A DNA stretch of 64,000 nucleotides from Bufo bufo (GCF_905171765.1 NC_053390.1:213347359-213411358); one strand, 5' to 3'. Counted from the first letter of the stretch, positions 11,241 to 22,977 are shown. Made by a program: numbers and translations. Notes: generated by a model not told the origin, from the letters alone.

Positions 11241-11954
11241 GGCTACTTTCACACTCACATTTGGTGCGGATCCGTCTGGTATCTGCACAGACTGATCTGC
11301 ACCAATAATGCAAACGCTTGTATCGGTTCATAACTGATCCGTTTGCATTATTCATTCCCAAAAAAAAAAAATCCGTCTTGACTTACATTAAAAGTCAATG
11401 GGGGATGGATCCGTTTTCAATTGCACCATATTGTATCAGTGAAAGACTGATCCATTTGGCTCCGTATAGTCAGACTGTCACCAAAACACTGTTTTAGTGA
11501 CAGTCTAAAAAAAACAAAAAAAAAACAACTAAATTGATGCATTCTGAACAGATCATTATCCATTTAGAATGCATTGGGGCTTAAAGGGCTTCTGTCACCC
11601 CACTAAACTAATTTTTTTTTTGTGTACTTATAATCCATATCCTGCAATATCTATACATTGTTGTTAATCATTTTCGTTCAGTAGATATTATAAACGTACA
11701 TTTTTTGACATATGCTAATTACCTGTCTACCAGCAAGTAGGGCGTCTGTCAAAAAATGTACTTTTATAATATCTACTGAACAAAAATGATTAATAACAAT
11801 GTATAGATGTCGCAGGATAGGGATTATAAGTACACAAAAAAAAAAAGTTTAGTGGGGTGACAGAAGCCCTTTAACGGATACGTTTTGGGCTGCTTGTGAG
11901 AGCCCTGAAACGGATCTCACAAGCAGACCCATAAACGCCAGTGTGAAAGTGGCC
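11241..11954. mobile_element. TWA-type MITE (Harbinger-like), interrupted
   Basis: Ends are GGCTACTTTCACACTCACAT and the inverse GCCAGTGTGAAAGTGGCC, flanked by TTA on both sides (11238-11240, 11955-11957). The arms carry GGATCCGTCT/CATTTAGAATGCATTGGGG motifs typical of this family. A T2-type element sits inside at 11581-11874. Three-bp TWA duplications are a hallmark of PIF/Harbinger; the superfamily call is inference. Confidence 0.8.
11581..11874. mobile_element. T2-type foldback element in a MITE
   Basis: TTAAAGGGCTTCTGTCACCC at the left and GGGGTGACAGAAGCCCTTTAA at the right are inverse copies. Flanking TTAA lies at 11581-11584 and 11871-11874. The arms are nearly perfect along the whole length (centre near 11725). 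It was inserted into the MITE at 11241-11954. Confidence 0.9.
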
Positions 11955-12032
11955 TTAGTTTGTCATGTACTATATGATGTCTTATTGTCATTTGTTTACT
12001 TTACAACTGCCACAGTGGCATACGATACATTT

Positions 12033-12161
12033 GGGCTAGTTTCACACTAGCGCTTGTACATCCAGCAGGCAGATATCGCTGTAGCTTCTGGCAATGCCGG
12101 AATACAGAGATCTGGCAGACTGTTCCCTGCTGAATGTACAAGCACTAGTGTGAAACTAGCC
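12033..12161. mobile_element. Short TWA-type MITE next to a splice acceptor
   Basis: GGGCTAGTTTCACACTAGCG at the left mirrors CACTAGTGTGAAACTAGCC at the right, followed by TTA (left flank TTT, decayed). The right end lies 52 bp before the tmem120b exon at 12214. Confidence 0.8.
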
Positions 12162-12213
12162 TTATGTGGAGTTACATCATGCATTAATTTTCTTTTTTTA
12201 TATGAATTTTGTA

Positions 12214-12321
12214 GGTTTTTGTGCTGGCACTCACTTTTCTGGCACTTTTCCTGGGTAACTTTCTGACAACTTTAAAGGTGGTCCATGCCAAGTTTCAGAA
12301 AAACAAGGAGAAGAAACCTTG
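12214..12321 (+). CDS. tmem120b: TMEM120B, last coding exon
   Basis: TMEM120 proteins are multi-pass membrane proteins of the nuclear envelope and ER linked to fat-cell differentiation. A TTTTCTTTTTTTATATG tract and a TTTTGTAG acceptor precede the exon. The frame reads VFVLALTFLALFLGNFLTTL followed by KVVHAKFQKNKEKKP and a stop (35 codons). This is the final membrane segment and the basic C-terminal tail, closely matching the vertebrate TMEM120B C terminus. The exon starts in phase 0. The B paralogue rather than A is chosen because rhof lies directly downstream in convergent orientation, as in human. Earlier exons were not found in the window and probably lie to the left, so gene length is unknown. 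Confidence 0.9.
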
Positions 12322-13059
12322 ATGACTATGCGAACCTAGACTTGTTGACTGTTACGTAATCAATGAAATACACTACAAGTGGATTGACGCTTCTCTTCCA
12401 GACTCCACCTGTAACAGTAATCATGCTGCTCCCTGTTTCTCTGGGAGAGGCAGTGGAATTTCAAAAGGATTCCCTTGCGCTTCTAAGCAATGTGATACCA
12501 TGCCCCGAGGGACAGCAAGAGCCACTCTTATCATAAGCTGCTTGCAGTGCGTACTGCACACAACGGACAATACTGTGCAAATCTGAACCACTAGGCACTG
12601 TTATCTGGACAGGCTATGAAAGGCATACACAAAGTCCAGCTACTTCAGGTGATCAACCATAAAGACAGACTCATTTTGCTTTTGATTTAATTTGTTTCTT
12701 AATTAGGGCAATTTACACTTGAATACTTGACAAGTGAATTTATGTGAAAAGGGAATACTGTTTACAGAATCATTCAATACGTGTTCATGAAGGTGAGAAT
12801 GTAGGGGACTTGGCCGGGAAAATAGTAAATAAAGTTATGTTCTGTGTGTAAGAACTTTACAGCATATGGTGGGTGTCTATCAAGGGGGACAGTGGAGTAG
12901 TTGGCCATAGCCACATGGCATCTTTTTCAATGGACCTCTGAAAATTTAGCAACTGCTCTGCTTTTGCCTTGTATCAGTTTTGAATTCTCACCCATTGTGT
13001 CAAGAGCAATTTAAAATAAAAGTCATAGCCACCTACACCTCTGGTTTTTGGATAATAAA
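12322..13059 (+). terminator. tmem120b: tmem120b 3' UTR and polyadenylation signals
   Basis: After the stop, non-repetitive sequence runs to AATAAA at 12828-12833, with further AATAAA hexamers at 13015-13020 and 13054-13059. Any of the three could end the transcript. No open frame of note is present. Confidence 0.6.
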
Positions 13060-14231
13060 GTTTGCTTTTCCACTAACAAGTTATAGGTCCTGCATTTGAC
13101 AGTCATAGGGGGTGGCTGTACAATACCATTTAAAAAAAAACAAAAAACTAACAGCCTATGTATGAATAATCTGTTAAATAGGTGGCGAATTTTCAGAATA
13201 TAATTTTGTTCAGAAACAAATGTATTCTACTTCCAGTCCTGGCTCTAACTTCCTCCTTTGTTTGGACTCTTACTGCAGCCTCCTGTTACTTTCTCACTCC
13301 GACCAGAGAGGATGAGTGACTCAATTAGAGCATTATCCATTACATTGAAAAGTTCAATGCTTTTCTGTGGGCTTCTTTATCTACACCTAACAAGAGAACT
13401 GTTAAACTGTCATCCTAATTCTACACTTACTATTATACTAACTGATAACATTTTCCCCTCATAGCAGCAGTAAACTGACAATAGACTATATGGGAGTTTT
13501 ATCTCTCTGCTAACGGCTAAGGATGATTAAATATATTTAGTTTTCCATAGTATAGTAGTTCAGAAACTGCTACAAATTACAAATACCCTTTTCTGACAGA
13601 AATGTCCATTGAAAGGGGTATTCCCATCTTGACAGTTGTGGTATAGTGACACACTCTCAAACAGCCCCATCTCACAAACGCTATGCTCATTGTGCCAAGA
13701 AAAAGTTTTATAGCATGTCATTTATAGATGTGATGATACCAATAAGTGGACTACTTTTTCAGTAATAAAGCATTACAAAATCAGCAGTTACATTGGATGG
13801 TACAAGCACCGCTGCTGAACCTGTGCTGTATATTTCCTATGCTCTGAGAACTGGCTCACACATTATAAAGAAGATCATCCATTCACAGTGTTATCTTTAA
13901 CAGACAATGTTGGCATATCCTAATTTCACATGCAGATAGGTTTTAGCTGAATTTGTGAGCAAGAAGGGGTCTAGACTGAGTACTGTCACACCTTGTTTCT
14001 TTAGTGCCGCCCCCCCCCTAAAAAATAAAAATAAATTAATGCAGTGTTTTGTTACCCAAAGTGTCTTTTTTCATGTCCTGCACTTTTCTATAGGATAGTA
14101 TACTATGAAGTCACTTCCTCATCAGTATGGGGGGGGGGGGGGGGGGGGGGGGGTGTTGCAAAGAAAACATTGAAAAATGCAACACGCTTCTTTCAAGCAG
14201 GACAAACAAATCAACGGATGTCTGTCTATGG
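13060..14231. other. Intergenic stretch between tmem120b and rhof
   Basis: No gene is seen. It holds a C8 run near 14010 and a 25-base G run at 14129-14153, a candidate G-quadruplex and a likely assembly trouble spot. Confidence 0.5.
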
Positions 14232-14412
14232 CAGTGTTCCTCAACTCCAGTCCTCAGGGCCCACCTACCAGTCATGATTTGAGAATATCCCACAGAATGA
14301 ATACCTGTGGTAAGCCCTGATGCACTGACACTATTTCACCTGCTGAATGCTAAGGAAGTCCTGAAAACATGACCGGCAGGTGGGTCCTGAGGACTGGAGT
14401 TGAGGAACCCTG
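14232..14412. mobile_element. hAT foldback MITE, 181 bp
   Basis: Left end CAGTGTTCCTCAACTCCAGT and right end GGACTGGAGTTGAGGAACCC-TG are inverse. A perfect 8-bp duplication GTCTATGG flanks it (14224-14231 and 14413-14420). Confidence 0.95.
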
Positions 14413-14754
14413 GTCTATGGGACAAACATACCAGATAGTGATTGAAGAACCACACCCAAAGTATTATTTTTTTTACTTCCACATTAAATTAAAATACCAG
14501 CTTCAGATGTTAACTGCAAAAACCACAAAATGCCTCAAACACAAAATCTGTGTGTGAGACACCTTAGTATATGCAAAAGCATGTATTTTTTTTCTCTCAC
14601 CAACATCAGATGATGCGTACCAGTTCTCGGACCATGCCACAACAGTAACCAGACAGACAATGATTAGGATGCCCTGTGGGGCCAAGCTTTATGCAACATT
14701 TATATAGAAGACCAATTACCAAGTGGAAAAAAAGTGGTTGATAATTTAAACAGT

Positions 14755-15181
14755 TTAAAAGGGAATCTGTCACCAGGGACCTCCCTATCCAACTGTTTGC
14801 ATGGAGACCTAGCTGTAGTTCCCCTGATTAGAGGTTTTTCTTTTGTTGAGACAAGGCTCCCATGGTATGAGGATTTGTCCTAATATGCAAATTAGGCATT
14901 TGGTGCAAAGAGGGTATATAGCCTTTGTTCCCTCACTGCTTTGCCACTGCCTGTCCCTGTCAATCAAAGCAGTAAGGGATGGGCTGGCCAAAGAAATGAG
15001 CAAAGCTTGGGTGCACTGAGAGCCCTCGTTGTTCCGCAAGCTGTCTATTTTGCATATTTAGAAAAAAAGGTATAACTCAAGAACAAGAAGGAAAAAAAAA
15101 GCAATTTAATCAGGTGAACCACAGCTAGGTGTCTATGCAAATAATTTGATCGGGAGGGGGCTGGTGACAGATTCCCTTTAA
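14755..15181. mobile_element. T2-type element
   Basis: TTAAAAGGGAATCTGTCACC at the left and GGTGACAGATTCCCTTTAA at the right are inverse; TTAA lies at 14755-14758 and 15178-15181. Inner arms share CCTAGCTGTAGTTC-like and CAACAAAAG-like blocks only in part. Confidence 0.85.
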
Positions 15182-15707
15182 TAGCTAATGGTAGTTCTGC
15201 GCTGGCCTCCTGATTCAAAGGACTGATCAACTTTCATAGCAATAATAATATATTAAATTTTTTGCTGTATTCAGGCATCCAAATTATTATATACATGTAC
15301 AGGACTATCCCACATTGACGCCACATCCTCAGATCTAAAAGTGCTGAAGCGTTCATTAATATAAGTCATATTTTTCTAAAATTTGTGGTACACCAGAACA
15401 CAGGTGTCCTAAGGTGAGCCCTAGGACAGAACTGACGAAGAACTAATGTATAATGGCAGTCTTGCTGGAGAACTGGCCTTTTTTTCCTTGCCCATCAGGA
15501 TGCAAGTTAAATAGAGAGGATTGACAGTGTTCTCACTTCGTGCAGTCATTTCCCTCCAACAAACGTTAAAATTTGGAATTACCCATAGTACCAGTAAAAT
15601 GGAATCTATTTACAATAAAACAGTCCAGGTCCATTATAAAGTGTCATCCAAGGAAGTGTCCTGATGGCAGACAGTAAATCATGAGAAGTTCTCCTTGAAA
15701 CAAAGCC
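15182..15707 (-). other. rhof: Probable rhof 3' UTR
   Basis: Sequence directly downstream of the rhof stop codon on the minus strand. No canonical minus-strand AATAAA was found; an ATTAAA-type variant lies inside the T2 end at 15176-15181. The transcript end is therefore undetermined. Confidence 0.4.
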
Positions 15708-15875
15708 TTAGAGAAGCAGGCAACTCCGTTTTTTTCTCTTCATCCTCTGCTCCTTTTTTATACCGTTAAGAGCAATCAGCGTGGCTTCTCTAAAAACATT
15801 ATCTACATTCTCTTGAAACTTTGCCGAACATTCAAGGTACTCTTCAGCTTGTATACTTTTACATGTTGCTTCACC
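15708..15875 (-). CDS. rhof: RhoF (Rif) GTPase, last coding exon
   Basis: RhoF is a Rho-family GTPase that drives filopodia at the plasma membrane through formins. The exon follows a TTTCTTAAAG acceptor (minus strand) and encodes 55 residues plus stop, in phase 0 after the Gln that ends exon 4. It begins GEATCKSIQAEEY, contains the G5 loop (LECSAKFQENV, contacting the guanine base), the final helix (NVFREATLIALNGIKKE), a polybasic stretch (KKEQRMKRKKR) and the C-terminal CLLL box for geranylgeranylation. Length and tail match vertebrate RhoF. An earlier in-frame Met (15957-15959) belongs to the intron and is not a start. Confidence 0.95.
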   Translation of the reverse strand, partial: GEATCKSIQAEEYLECSAKFQENVDNVFREATLIALNGIKKEQRMKRKKRSCLLL

Positions 15876-17545
15876 CTTTAAGAAATTACAAAAGAATATA
15901 ATTAATATCACCATTGCTAAAGACTTGTAACCGAGAATCCAATTTCTGTTAATGTACAATACTTAAATAAAAAATAGCATCAGGAAAGGGTGTAGAGAAC
16001 CAGATTGGAATCGCCACCTGCACTGTATGGTGAGGTCAGGCAGCACTGCGCGTTAGTCGGAAGGTGCTTGGTCTTGCGGATGTAATCCCGAAGTCTGCAC
16101 AACGAAGAAAAACCGGCACTCCAATTTTCTTTGCTCAAATGGATTTATTGGTCACTCATGTGACGTGCATTTCGACACTCACAGGTGTCTTTTTCAAACA
16201 GAAAGTGAGCAGCAGTTTCCAGGCCTGCACTGTCCAGGCCACACAAGACTTACACGTGTCAATGCAAGTCATCATCCGATTCTCTATAATTGTGTGTGCC
16301 ACCACTGGGTACAGCAGAATATTGAGGCTAGTAATTTGTCCAGTGTGAAGAGTTTAGAGGTGATGAAACTTTATCCAACATTGGTGCAGTGAGGAGGTCC
16401 TGGTTGCTTCCTTCCTTTTTGCAGCCTAAGCACAAAGTATGTTTTTTATTGCATTTGGGAAAGAAAAAAAAAAAAAAAAAAACAACGCCATGGACACATC
16501 TGCAATACAAGTGAAGAAAAACTGCAGTATTTCCTACTGATTTATAGGCAACATCTGGCCGCAGCATTTGTTTACTGCAAAAAAAACCTTTACATGAAAC
16601 CAGCCTGCATCCATACTAGCATGTACAATTGCAGTATTCAGTTTCAGTGAAGGAACTGCTAGACCCCGCATATGCCCAAAACACTGGCACCTGTGTTTTC
16701 GCACTGGCCACTATGCCTGATAATAGGCGCCACTTCATGGTCTGTTCAGATCACTTTACTGCAGTTATCTGCTCATCTATACAAAGAGGTGATATTACAG
16801 GTAGGATTAGAATGACAGATGAGACAGGATCCACCAGTCACAATAGGTGATTGTACAAGGAAAGGATATGCTCGGACTATGACCTCTGCACAGGTCACAA
16901 CAGCATGGGAAAACTCCCATAGAAGTCAATGAGATCCCCTCCTGACCATTGTGTCTATGGCCCATGGGGCTACCATAAAGCAATTTTTAAAAGCTTTCTA
17001 AATCATGTTAACAGGCAAGATGGCCACCCTCAATCATGTTCAGGAAATAGAATAAATAAATCTACAATCAGAAAATAAAAAGATTAGAAGAAAAGGAGAT
17101 GTGTTGCCATCTGGTTTTAACTAGCAGAAAATAATTTTGGTAACGTGTGGTTACTTGTTTCAATGCAGGTATTGTGCTAACGCCCTGTAAGTATTTCCTA
17201 CTGATTTACAGGTAACATCTGGGCGCAGCATTTGTTTACTGCAAAAAACCCTTTACATGAAACCAGCCTACATCCACACTAGCATGTACAATTGCAGTAT
17301 TCTGTTTCAGTGAAGGAACTGCTAGACCCCAAATATGCCCGAAACACTGGCACTTGGTGTATCCTATTATAGTGCACGTAGCAGTATTTTGTCCATCAGG
17401 TGCCCGCGGTGGTCAGCGTATACCAGATTTGGCGATTCTCACATTCTGTTCCTTCACCAGAAAAGAATACAGGAATTATAGCCTAAAGGGGTTTTCAGAG
17501 ATGATCAAAAATGTGCCGAAAGCATAACAAAAATAGGAATTCGAC
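15876..17545. repeat. rhof intron 4, distal part with a 165-bp direct duplication
   Basis: 16531-16693 and 17191-17357 are direct copies at roughly 90 percent identity, starting TTCCTACTGATTTA and ending GCCCAAAACACTGGCAC (second copy GCCCGAAACACTGGCAC). They are 660 bp apart. Around 16095-16200 the text CGGCACTCCAATTTTC ... TTTATTGGTCACTC ... TTCGACACTCACAGGTGTC resembles a dispersed amphibian retroelement tail. No exon is seen. Confidence 0.6.
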
Positions 17546-19013
17546 TTACTGGTAATTCGGTTTCCAGAGAGTCCTTCATGACAGCACAACATGGAGGATG
17601 TTCCCCCTTTGACCTTCTTGGGACAGGAAGCAGAGAGGTTAAAAAGTCCCTCCCACCTCCAACTACCAGTGTTTCTCCAGTTCACTACACCAGGATGGAT
17701 GCCACCGATTTATTAAAATCTTAAGAAAATCCTTATATACCATATTTACATAGTAGTTAGTAAGGGAGGGAATGAACGTGTGCTGTCATGAGGGACTCTC
17801 TGGAAACCGAATTACCGGTAAGTCTAATTCCTATTTTCCAGTTCATCCCTCCTGACAGCACAACATGGAGACGTACCAAATTATAATTTAGGGGGGGTCA
17901 CCAAGTCTAAGGACGACATCTTAGATATTTACCAATAGATAAAATTACTTTCATTTTAGAATCAGGAATAACATAAAAAATTTTTTTTCCTAAAAACTAA
18001 TCTTGATGAACAATTCTAAAATGTCACTTATCTGCATCCCTGATCAACTAATCTACCTCTGTTTATAGACTTAAATGCTTAATTCGAGGAAGAATAAATT
18101 GTCTTATTAGACATCGGCCATAAAAAGGATGTCCTCTACCTCTAAGCCTAGTCTATATGGAAAGTACCATTGTGTAAAAGCAACTCGCTCTAAAACCAGA
18201 TAAAATATTGTAACGTCATATATAACCCTGCACAGAGTAAAAATTTGCTGTAGACCCCCATTGCAGTTCATTCCCAAGAGCTTAATTGTTATAATATGAT
18301 AAATAACTAACTTCGGAATGTCGACAAGGTATATGTAAGAAACGAGCCGTCAACAATGGCACACGGTAGGCATGGACATCAACGATGAGGTAAGAAACTG
18401 TGCCATTTACTTCCTACCGGTCCAGGACATTCTTTCGGCGCACGCATCGGGACGCACGTCTAGAGGAGCATAGGAGCCGCAGCAGAGCCCAGAGCTCCTA
18501 CAGGAGAAGCGGCATCGGCTTCCCCGATACCGCTGCGATGCATGCCTATGCCAGCTCTTTCATAGAAGGGGATCCAGCCCTCTAAGGCAGTATTTCCCAA
18601 CCAGTGTGCCTCCAGCTGTTGCAAAACTACAACTCCCAGCATGCCCGGACAGCCTTTGGCTGTGTGGGCATGCTGGGAGTTGTAGTTTTGCAACAGCTGG
18701 AGGCACACTGGTTGAGAAACACTGCTCTAAGGTACCGAGCTAGAGGACCCCTTCCCAGAGAGATGCTAGCTTGGGATACCGGAGGCTGAGAGGAGAGGCA
18801 TAACCCCCCTGACCCAGCCTCAGCCCTTCCTAATCTTTCTTCAAGCTTCATCCCTGAGCAGGGACTCACTCTGCTCCTTATCCCCGTAGGGACAGGAAGA
18901 ACACTGGTGGGTGGAGATGGGAGGGACCTTTTAACCTCTCTGCTTCCTGTTCCAAGAAAGTCAAAGGGGAACATCCTCCATGTTGTGCTGTCATGAGGGA
19001 TGAACTGGAAAGA
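17546..19013. mobile_element. Foldback/DIRS-type non-autonomous element
   Basis: Inverted arms lie at about 17560-17680 and 18890-19010 and share TGACAGCACAACATGGAGGA, CAGGAAGCAGAGAGGTTAA and CCAGTGTT blocks. A third copy of the TGACAGCACAACATGG block, joined to GGAAACCGAATTACCGG, lies at 17785-17870. The layout of inverted ends plus an internal partial copy recalls the terminal and internal complementary repeats of DIRS elements, but no recombinase is present. A hAT MITE is nested at 18588-18724. Confidence 0.5.
18588..18724. mobile_element. hAT foldback MITE, 137 bp, near-perfect palindrome
   Basis: The arms share GTGTGCCTCCAGCTGTTGCA and ACTACAACTCCCAGCATGCC in inverse orientation around a short loop near 18655. 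A perfect 8-bp duplication CTCTAAGG flanks it (18580-18587 and 18725-18732). Confidence 0.96.
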
Positions 19014-19558
19014 AACTATCCTCGCCCATTTAAAAAGGACATTGTGGTTACCACTTGTTATCCTTAAATCAATTGAGAAGGGAAAAGTAGCTGATCGGTG
19101 GTGGTCTGTCCGCTCACCGGGATCCCCACAATCCCATGATCAGGCGTCCCAGTCATTCTTTACAGGAGACATTTGCGTACAATACAAAATCAGATATCCC
19201 CTATCCAGTGGATACAGGAAAATCCCTAATCTTGCCACAATTCCTTGGTTTTGGCACATCTTATAACCTAGAAAAAAAATAAAAATAACTGTATGGTTAG
19301 TTTTTGAATCATAACTGACAACTTTTCATGTGTTTCTTCAAGGGCTTACAACACAATAAGGACAGATCTCTTTAATTTGCACACAACTCCCATAATCCAT
19401 GGTGAGTGCTCCATAAAGGAGTCTGGATTATTTCTCCTTAGGTCTGACATATATGAGTAAAGCTGGCCTTTCACCAGCATCTTTTTGTTGCAGTTACTGC
19501 AATTTATCTCAAGCTGCAAATCTGCGTGACAGATACCTGTTGGGTTTGATTTCACCAT
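19014..19558. other. rhof intron 4 sequence, no gene seen
   Basis: Short interval without a recognised element, apart from a weakly repetitive block near 19090-19200. Confidence 0.4.
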
Positions 19559-19723
19559 CTACTGTACCATATGGAATATGTGGGTGGTATACAGACACAC
19601 TGTACCACACTATGGAATATGTGGGTGGTATACGGACACACTGTACCACACTATGGAATTATGTGGATGGTATCTGCACACACTGTACCACACTATGGAA
19701 TTATGTGGATGGTATCTGGACAA
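19559..19723. repeat. Minisatellite, about 52-bp unit, left part
   Basis: Roughly three to four units with the core CCACACTATGGAATATGTGG followed by a GGTATACGGACACACTGTA-like block. The same units in the same orientation resume at 25301-25376, so the array was split by the element between them. Confidence 0.8.
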
Positions 19724-20219
19724 AAATCACAGAAAAAAATAATACACAACACAAAAGATGCAAGCATTATATATGGACTAAGCCCTCACTCTGATATAAT
19801 AAAATCCGACCTCTCAGCCAATATATTTTGATCAAAACATCTGTACCCGCCTACCCACTTGGTGCACACAGAGGTAACTAGGAGCAGCACATTATATGTG
19901 CAGGGTCTGCTCTCCTGAATGTACAATAACGGCATAGGTAGGTTTAGGCCCCTTGCAGACGAGCGTGTCCGGATTAGGTCCGGATGCGTTACAGGTGCAT
20001 TGCGGCAAACCCGCGCGAGTAGGTACGCAATTGCAGTCAGTTTTGACTGCGGTTGCGTTCCGTTCAGTTTTTATCGCGCAGGTGCAATGCGTTTTGCACG
20101 CACGTGATAAAAAACTGAATGTGGTACCCAGACTCGAACTTCTTCACTAAAGTTCAGGTTTGGGTTCGGTGTTGTGTAGATGTAATTATTTTCCCTTATA
20201 ACATGGTTAGAATGCCTAG

Positions 20220-21489
20220 TCTGACTGAACCCGCAGCGGCCGGCCAGGAGAGGAGTCCAATGGGAGAGGGAGTGACAAACCGCTCCCAGTTCCAGGATGT
20301 TGATCGGGAGGCGGGATTCCGCCTCTGACCAAACCCCCTGGACCGTGAGGGATCGGAGAAAGCCGCCCCAACCCGGGAGACTGGCATCTGTGGTGACAAT
20401 CGCCATAAGACCGGGAGAAAGGACCTGACTGACCTCAGATTCTGAAGAGACAGCCACCAAGGGAGAGATGCCCGAACCCGCAGAGACAGACGGACGCGAG
20501 CGCCCAGACCCCGAGAGGTCTTGTCCCAGAGGTAAAGGATCTCATGTTGAAGCGATCGAGTGTGAAATTGGGCATATGGAACGGCCTCGAAGGAGGCCAC
20601 CATAAGACCCAGGACCCGCATGCACTCCCGAATTTTTAAAGGCACAGGGAGCGCAGGAGGTGCGACACCGCCCCCTGGATCTGGGAGAGCTTGGAGTCCG
20701 GAAGATACACTTTGGCAGCCAAAGGTATCCAGGACCATCCCCAGGAAGGAGAGTCTCTGGGAGGGGAGAGATGACTTTGGGAAGCCACCCAAATTGTTCC
20801 AGTGTCCGAACGGTGATCCGAAAGCTGTCCTCGGCCTGCAGTAGCGAGGGGGCCTCCATCAGAAGGTCGTCTAGATAAGGCAGCACAGTAATGCCCCTGG
20901 AGCGAAGAAGCGGTGCGAGGATCTTGATAAAGACCCGCGGGGCGGTTGCTAACCCAAAAGGAAGAGCGACAAACTGATAGTGCCTGTTGCCAATAGCGAA
21001 GCGCAGAAAACGTTGGCGACATTCTGCGATAGGGACGTGCAGATAGGCGTCCTGGATGTCCCCAGATGCGAGGAACTCCCCTGGAAGCAGAGAAGCAATA
21101 ACGGAGCGTAGGGACTCCATCCGAAATCTCCGTACCCGCAGAAGCTTGTTGAGTAGCTTCAGATCCAGGATCGGCCGCACCGACCCCTCCTTCTTTGGGA
21201 CCACGAACAGGTTTGAATAGAATCCTACTCCTTGTTCCTCTAGGGGAACTGGGGCGATAACCCCCCTGTCTAGCAGGGAAGGCGCTGCCCTTAAGGAGGT
21301 CCGAGGCCCGGGCCGGATCCCCGGAACGCGAGAAGGGAAAAAACGTTCCGGCGGTCTGGACGCGAACTCAATCTTGTAACCCGAAGTTACAACTTCTAGC
21401 GCCCAGGCGTCCTGAACATGAGCCCTCCAGACCTGCTGGTAAGAGAGCAGGCGGCCCCCCCACCGCAAGGGGTGGGGGCGTCCCTTCAT
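20220..21489 (-). pseudogene. DIRS reverse transcriptase/RNase H, frameshifted and truncated
   Basis: The frame from 21489 down shows the RT fingers and palm: VVPKKEGSVRPILDLKLLN, the first catalytic Asp in ASGDIQDAYLHVPI, VALPFGLATAPRVF and the YLDD box in TVLPYLDDLLM. A frameshift near 20800 moves the reading to the frame with RLSFLGMVLDTFG, and another near 20400 to the RNase H segment TTDASLPGWGGF ... INILELGAV. The lack of an integrase and the RT subtype fit DIRS rather than LTR elements. It ends abruptly at the RNase H core near 20220. The parent enzyme copies element RNA into DNA; this copy is dead. Confidence 0.85.
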
Positions 21490-22952
21490 GCGGAGGCCTG
21501 CTTGGGAGCAGCAGGACGGGCTGACTGCGTCTTCTGGCGCCAGGAAGACTGGGGCCTAAAGGAGGGCTTCTTGCGGGAGTCCTGAGACCCCCCCCCCCCC
21601 CCCCCCCCCCGCGGAGGAAGCCGGAGACGCCCTGTTAGGGAAGCAACGAAATGACTGGTACCGGGAACCAGAAGCCCTGGACCGAAAGAAGCACTTGGCT
21701 CTGGGCTGGGGCAGATGAGTGCTCTTGCCTCCTGTCGCGGCAGATATAAATTCGTCCAAACAGTCTGGACCCTTCAAAAGGGAAGGTGAGAAAGGGAACG
21801 CTTAGAAGAAACGTCCGCATCCCACACTTTCAACCAGACCTTTCTGCGCTGAATGACAGAGGGCAGAGATGCGGGCAAAGAGGGAACCAATGTCCCTGGA
21901 AGGCTCGCATAGGAAGATGGAAGCCTGAGACACTTGGTGAATCAGATCCAGCATGTCAGCAGATGCATCTTGTTCCGCCAGATCTTGGTGGAGGCGCTGT
22001 GACCACACTGACAGGGCTCTGGCAACCCAAGCAGAGGCAAAGGCAGGCCGCAGGGACGTGCCCGCCAGAGAGAGAATGGATTTGGCGAGAGAATCCAGAC
22101 GCCTGTCCACCGCGTCCTGTAAAGAGGAGCCATCTAGGACAGGAAGGGCCGTATTCTTGGCTAATCTGGCCACCGGGGTTCCACCTTAGGGGGAGAAGAC
22201 CACTTCTCCACACTATCCTCCGGAAAAGGATACAACATATCCATGCGTTTGGTGGCAGAAAACTTTTGATGAGGGCGATTCCAGGCCTTAGCTATGACCG
22301 TGGAAAATTCCCCATGGACCGGAAGCACTACCGTCCCAGGCTCTTTAGATGGAAAAAAGGGAGAACTCCCGACTAGTGGAAGGAGGAGAATACCCGTGGA
22401 GATTAAAGGTGTTACGGACAGCCGCTACCAAGTCAGCCACCAAGGTGGAAAGCTTAGGTGGGGTGTCCCGCTCCGCGACATCATCTGAGCCAGACAATTC
22501 CCCTTCAGACTTGTGCTCCCTAGGGGTGGGAGAATAGTCTGCATGCACCACTAGGCTAGGGGGGAAAGCGGAGTCAGCCGAGGATGTACGCTGCCTCATA
22601 ATGGTCCAGTGTCCTCTACGGGAACCACTGAGTGGAGATGGAGTGGTTGGAGCGAAAGGATTAGCCATTGCCATACGGTCCATAAAGGACATTGCTGCCT
22701 TGGCAACTAGGGCCAAATCAGCGGTCGTGCCGGACATAACAGAGGCCCAAGCGGGTACCGCAGGCTCCATAGAGACAGGGGAGGAACTGGACTGGGTGAG
22801 AGAAGGGCGAGAAGGGCGATCCCGACTGGGGGCAGGGCAGAAGGCACAGGTACCAGAGACAGTTAAAAGGCAAAAGACACTCCTTACAGGATCCCATTGG
22901 GGTCTGAGAAGCGGATTTTGGCAGACTTAAGGGGGGCCCCAGGCTTAGGCAT
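21490..22952 (-). pseudogene. DIRS gag-like ORF, broken
   Basis: A likely start is the Met at 22950-22952 (MPKPGAPLKSAKIRFSDP), followed by stretches in several frames: ATMEPAVPAWASV-like sequence (22770-22345) with a conserved VADLVAAVRNTFNLHGY, and MARLAKNTALPVLDGSSLQD (22173-21802) with FASAWVARALSVWSQRL. This pattern fits gag of DIRS elements, which packages element RNA. The interruptions are multiple, and a C20 run at 21591-21610 adds length uncertainty. Confidence 0.6.
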
Positions 22953-22977
22953 GATGGCAGCACAAAAGGAAGATCAC

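Noticed and set aside
9942..12213. Penultimate exon of tmem120b
   Set aside because: No segment encoding the expected conserved membrane region upstream of VFVLALTF was recognised; a search with the full protein would be decisive.
15876..15959. Upstream in-frame Met extending the last rhof exon
   Set aside because: The extension crosses the TTTCTTAAAG acceptor and is intron sequence; splice phases require the exon to start at 15875.
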